DNA from: an uncultured Serinicoccus sp.
GTDB lineage: Bacteria > Actinomycetota > Actinomycetes > Actinomycetales > Dermatophilaceae
Reading direction: 5' to 3'
Length of the DNA stretch: 64,000 nt
NCBI RefSeq assembly: GCF_947500995.1
Contig: NZ_CANMUA010000001.1
Coordinates: 496,001 to 560,000 of the forward strand
Every line of letters starts with the position of its first letter. Position 1 is the stretch's first letter. The notes beneath the pieces are model-generated. The model saw only the letters and a list, made by a program, of their open reading frames with translations, had not been told where the DNA came from and made no database searches. Shown one piece after another: positions 61,449 to 64,000 of this stretch. A program made the position numbers and the translations under genes.

Positions 61449-63053
61449 CTACGCCCGCCAGCCCTCCAGCATTCCCGGGGTCGCCGCGTCGGCGAGGTCC
61501 AGCGCCATGCCCAGGGGGATGTTGGGTGCAACGACCCGCTCGGCCCCGGCGGCGGTGGTCGCGGTGAGGTCGGCCAGCCCGAGCCGGCGCTGGAACAGCC
61601 CCTGGTGGACGACCCAGCCGATGACGCCACCGCGTTCCAGGACCTCCCTGGTGCGGATGACCGCCCCGGTCTGGACCACGAGGTGCCGGTCGGTGAGGGC
61701 ATGCCCGAGGTTGCGCCAGGCGTTCTCGGCGACGACGGCGTTGAGCAGGCCGACCCCGACGAGCACGGCGAGCGGCACCCACCAGGGCCAGGTCGCGAAC
61801 CAGCCGACGTCCAGCCACCAGGTCGGCACGGCCGCCAGGCCGGCGAGGAACAGCGTCCCCCACTGCCCGCTCACGTGGATGCGGCGGCGGGCCCGCGGAC
61901 CGTGCCCGGTGAGGGTCATCGTCAGCGGTCCGTCCTCCTCCAGCAGCGCGTGCCCGACCTCCTGCACCACCCGGCGCGGGGCCGGCGGCAGCAGACGGGT
62001 CGTGCCGTCGCTGCCGACCCCGGTGGCCAGCGCGGTCAGCTCGGCGCCGCGCACGAAGCGCAGGAGGAACTGCTCGGTCATCCGGACCCCCCGGATCTTG
62101 GCCTCCTCGATGGTCTGGCTGCGGGTGGTGAGCAGGCCCCGGGTGGTGCGGATCTTGCCCCCGGCCTCGCGCACGAGGCTGAGGTTCCACCAGTTCAGCA
62201 CGTAGGAGGCCGTGGACACGACCACCCAGCCGAGGACCACCACGACGGTCGCGCCGGCGACGAGGACGAGCAGGGCCTGCGCCGCCACCCAGCCCCACGC
62301 GTCCTGCGCGACCTCGGTCTCGTCGAGCGGCAGGTCGTCGCCGAACTGGCCGAGCACACCGACGGCGCCGGCGACCACGACGAGGCTGGACAGGCTGAAC
62401 GGCGCGTACCGGAGCCACCCCCAGTCGATCCGGGCCAGCTCGGTGTCCTCACCGCGGCGCGGCCCGCCCGTCCGGGCGGCGTCCTCGGACCCGCCCGCCG
62501 CACCCGGCTCCTCGGTCTCGTCCACCTCGGCGGCGCTGGATCGCTGCAGCAGGTAGACCCGCAGCGAGGAGGCCTGGTCGCGGGTGAGCCCGTCGAGCTC
62601 GATCTGCGAGTCGTCGACCCCGGTCCCGACCTTGGCCTTGGTGAGCCCGAGGACGCGGTGGATCGGGGTGGACTCCAGGTCGACGCTGCGGATGCGGTCC
62701 AGCGGGGCCGTCACCACCTTGCGGCTCAGCACCCCGGTGCGCAGCTGCAGCTGCTCCTGGGTGAACCGGTAGCGGGTGAAGAACCAGGCGAGGACCCCGA
62801 ACAGCACGGCCAGGACGGCGAAGACCGGGGCGGCCCAGAACCAGAAGCTGTTCCCGTCGCCACGGGTCACGCCGAAGACGACCAGGACGAGCGGCACGAT
62901 CATCGAGCGGATGGCTCGCACCGGGTGGACGAGCAGCATGCGCGGGCTCAGGCGCTGCCAGTCCTGCGCCCCGCCCACCCCCGGCGGTGGTGGCGGGGTG
63001 CCCGGGTCGGCCGGGGCGAGGGGCTCGCCCGTGGGGGGCGGCAGCGCGGTCAC
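61449..63053 (-). CDS. PH-domain membrane protein, YdbT-like (bPH2)
   Basis: 534 residues. A Pro-rich cytoplasmic start (1-~30) leads to membrane segments near 50-90, 190-215, 225-250 and 375-410. Three bPH2 domains are visible: YRFTQEQLQLRTGVLSRKVV with DRIRSVDLEST near 95-115, LSLVREAGGKIRTTRGLLTT near 285-305, and TDRHLVVQTGAVIRTREVLE near 450. Proteins of this family (B. subtilis YdbT) are linked to resistance to membrane-active bacteriocins. The GTG overlaps the TGA of the smaller PH gene by four bases (GTGA). Confidence 0.85.
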   Translation of the reverse strand: MTALPPPTGEPLAPADPGTPPPPPGVGGAQDWQRLSPRMLLVHPVRAIRSMIVPLVLVVFGVTRGDGNSFWFWAAPVFAVLAVLFGVLAWFFTRYRFTQEQLQLRTGVLSRKVVTAPLDRIRSVDLESTPIHRVLGLTKAKVGTGVDDSQIELDGLTRDQASSLRVYLLQRSSAAEVDETEEPGAAGGSEDAARTGGPRRGEDTELARIDWGWLRYAPFSLSSLVVVAGAVGVLGQFGDDLPLDETEVAQDAWGWVAAQALLVLVAGATVVVVLGWVVVSTASYVLNWWNLSLVREAGGKIRTTRGLLTTRSQTIEEAKIRGVRMTEQFLLRFVRGAELTALATGVGSDGTTRLLPPAPRRVVQEVGHALLEEDGPLTMTLTGHGPRARRRIHVSGQWGTLFLAGLAAVPTWWLDVGWFATWPWWVPLAVLVGVGLLNAVVAENAWRNLGHALTDRHLVVQTGAVIRTREVLERGGVIGWVVHQGLFQRRLGLADLTATTAAGAERVVAPNIPLGMALDLADAATPGMLEGWRA

Positions 63054-63571
63054 GTCGCGTCGCCGCGCGTCTGCCCGGTCACCCGCGCGAGCTCGGCGGT
63101 GACCCGGTCGGCGACGTCGGTGTCCAGGCAGGTGAGCCGGATCGGCCCGGCCGCCGAGGCGGTGGTGACGGTGACGTTGGCCAGCCGGAAGATCCGCATG
63201 AGCGGACCCCGCTCGGTGTCGACGGTCTGCACCCGCGACAGCGGGGCGATGCGCTGGTCCCGGGACAGCCACCCGGTCTGGGCGAAGACCCGCTCCCCGG
63301 TGACCTCCCACCGGGTGCGGCGGTAGCGGATGATCGGCTCCAGCGCCTGCTCCACGACCGTGTAGACGAGGATGGCCACGAAGACCGGCCCGAGCCACCG
63401 CTGCACCCCGTCGGGCACGAACCAGTAGACCGCGAACAGGACGCCCCAGACGACGACGGCGCCGAGGAAGCCCTGGAGGGCCCAGTAGCGCACCGCCCGC
63501 GGGCTCACCTGGTGCGCCGGCTCGTGCAGCGGCGCGGCGTCGGGCACGGAGGAGGGCTGCGTCACGGTCAT
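63050..63571 (-). CDS. PH-domain membrane protein, YdbS-like (bPH2)
   Basis: 173 residues. Two membrane helices near 33-55 and 62-80 ([31 protein letters not shown]), then one bPH2 domain: [40 protein letters not shown], and [15 protein letters not shown]. It pairs with the larger YdbT-like protein; together they resemble ydbS-ydbT of Bacillus. The ATG overlaps the argF TGA by four bases (ATGA), so the pair is coupled to an arginine-pathway gene, an odd arrangement. Confidence 0.85.
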   Translation of the reverse strand: MTVTQPSSVPDAAPLHEPAHQVSPRAVRYWALQGFLGAVVVWGVLFAVYWFVPDGVQRWLGPVFVAILVYTVVEQALEPIIRYRRTRWEVTGERVFAQTGWLSRDQRIAPLSRVQTVDTERGPLMRIFRLANVTVTTASAAGPIRLTCLDTDVADRVTAELARVTGQTRGDAT

Positions 63572-64000
63572 GCGAGCGTCGCCACCAGGAGCGCCTTGAT
63601 GGTGTGCAGGCGGTTCTCCGCCTGGTCGAAGACGATGCTGGCACCGGACTCGAAGACCTCGTCGGTGACCTCCAGCCCGTCCGCGAGCTCTGGATGGATG
63701 CTCATGAGCTGCTCCCCCACCTCGGTGTCCGTGTCGTGGAACGCCGGCAGGCAGTGCATGAACACGGCCTGCGGGTTCCCGGTCGCCTCCATCATCGCGC
63801 GGTCCACCCGGAAGGGCAGCAGCAGGTCGATCCGCTCCTGCCAGGCGCTGGCCGGCTCCCCCATGGAGACCCAGACATCGGTATGCACGGCGTCCACCCC
63901 GGCGACCGCCTCGCGGGGGTCCTCGGTCACCGTCAGCCGGGCGCGGGTGCCTCCGGCGACCTCCTCGCACAGGGCGACCACCTCGGGCGCGGGCTGCAGG
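63568..64000 (-). CDS. argF: Ornithine carbamoyltransferase, C-terminal part (cut by window edge)
   Basis: About 143 C-terminal residues are visible; the gene continues past the window. [14 protein letters not shown]-type motif ([12 protein letters not shown]), [13 protein letters not shown], the ornithine loop [13 protein letters not shown] with the HCLP signature, and the C-terminal [19 protein letters not shown] identify the family. It makes citrulline from ornithine and carbamoyl phosphate. Whether it is the biosynthetic (ArgF) or catabolic (ArcB) form cannot be told without the rest. Its stop overlaps the YdbS-like start (ATGA). Confidence 0.92.
   Translation of the reverse strand, partial: LQPAPEVVALCEEVAGGTRARLTVTEDPREAVAGVDAVHTDVWVSMGEPASAWQERIDLLLPFRVDRAMMEATGNPQAVFMHCLPAFHDTDTEVGEQLMSIHPELADGLEVTDEVFESGASIVFDQAENRLHTIKALLVATLA

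Overview
The window is very GC-rich DNA with dense, often overlapping genes, GTG starts, Shine-Dalgarno sites of the GGAGG type and TAnnnT -10 hexamers. Gene order from metG to eno-ftsB-DUF501-ppx matches the block I remember from mycobacteria, and the OleB-OleC fusion is known from Micrococcus and relatives. I infer an actinobacterium of the order Micrococcales, perhaps near Intrasporangiaceae/Ornithinimicrobiaceae. The species cannot be named from this sequence.

Layout. 1-9.6 kb is a cell-surface polymer locus: a cut-off gene of unknown family, two paralogous GT4 glycosyltransferases, a membrane acyltransferase, a cytidylyltransferase fused to a Gfo/Idh/MocA oxidoreductase, and a large TagF-like polyol-phosphate polymerase. 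9.8-10.7 kb is a lipoprotein. 10.8-15.5 kb is the long-chain olefin operon oleA-oleBC-oleD, followed by a thiolase. 17-22 kb holds membrane proteins (DUF808, Bax-inhibitor-1) and a secreted M14 peptidase. 22-46 kb is the conserved core: an unusual class-I tRNA with a UAA anticodon, family-5 uracil-DNA glycosylase, ppx, DUF501, ftsB-like, eno, mazG, a SurA-like lipoprotein, mfd, a TPM-domain protein, pspA, pth, rplY, prs, glmU, tetR, tRNA-Gln, marR, ABC-F, ispE, rsmA, tatD and metG. 48.2-52.8 kb is an accessory segment with two tandem SigE-family sigma/membrane-partner modules bracketed by a 26-bp direct repeat. 52.8-64 kb has a peptidoglycan-binding protein, two membrane proteins, rsmI, sdhBAC, a protein O-mannosyltransferase, a TPR protein, two PH-domain membrane proteins and the end of ornithine carbamoyltransferase.

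How it works together. The first 9.6 kb plausibly makes, polymerises, glycosylates and acylates a teichoic-acid-like polymer. oleABCD condenses fatty acyl-CoAs to long olefins. The core supplies nucleotide sugars and PRPP (glmU, prs), translation and RNA maturation (metG, rsmA, rsmI, pth, rplY), repair (mfd, udg), division (ftsB) and central metabolism (eno, sdh).

The most unusual signals are not genes. (1) The word GGTATGCC/GGCATACC recurs about every kilobase in both orientations and in several reading frames. (2) A 66-bp imperfect palindrome occurs twice. (3) A CAACCA-N4-CGGCGCTCGGTGGGG repeat occurs once beside the first palindrome and three times in tandem after tRNA-Gln. (4) A 26-bp direct repeat brackets the sigma modules. 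I saw no CRISPR array, rRNA, prophage, transposase or integrase.
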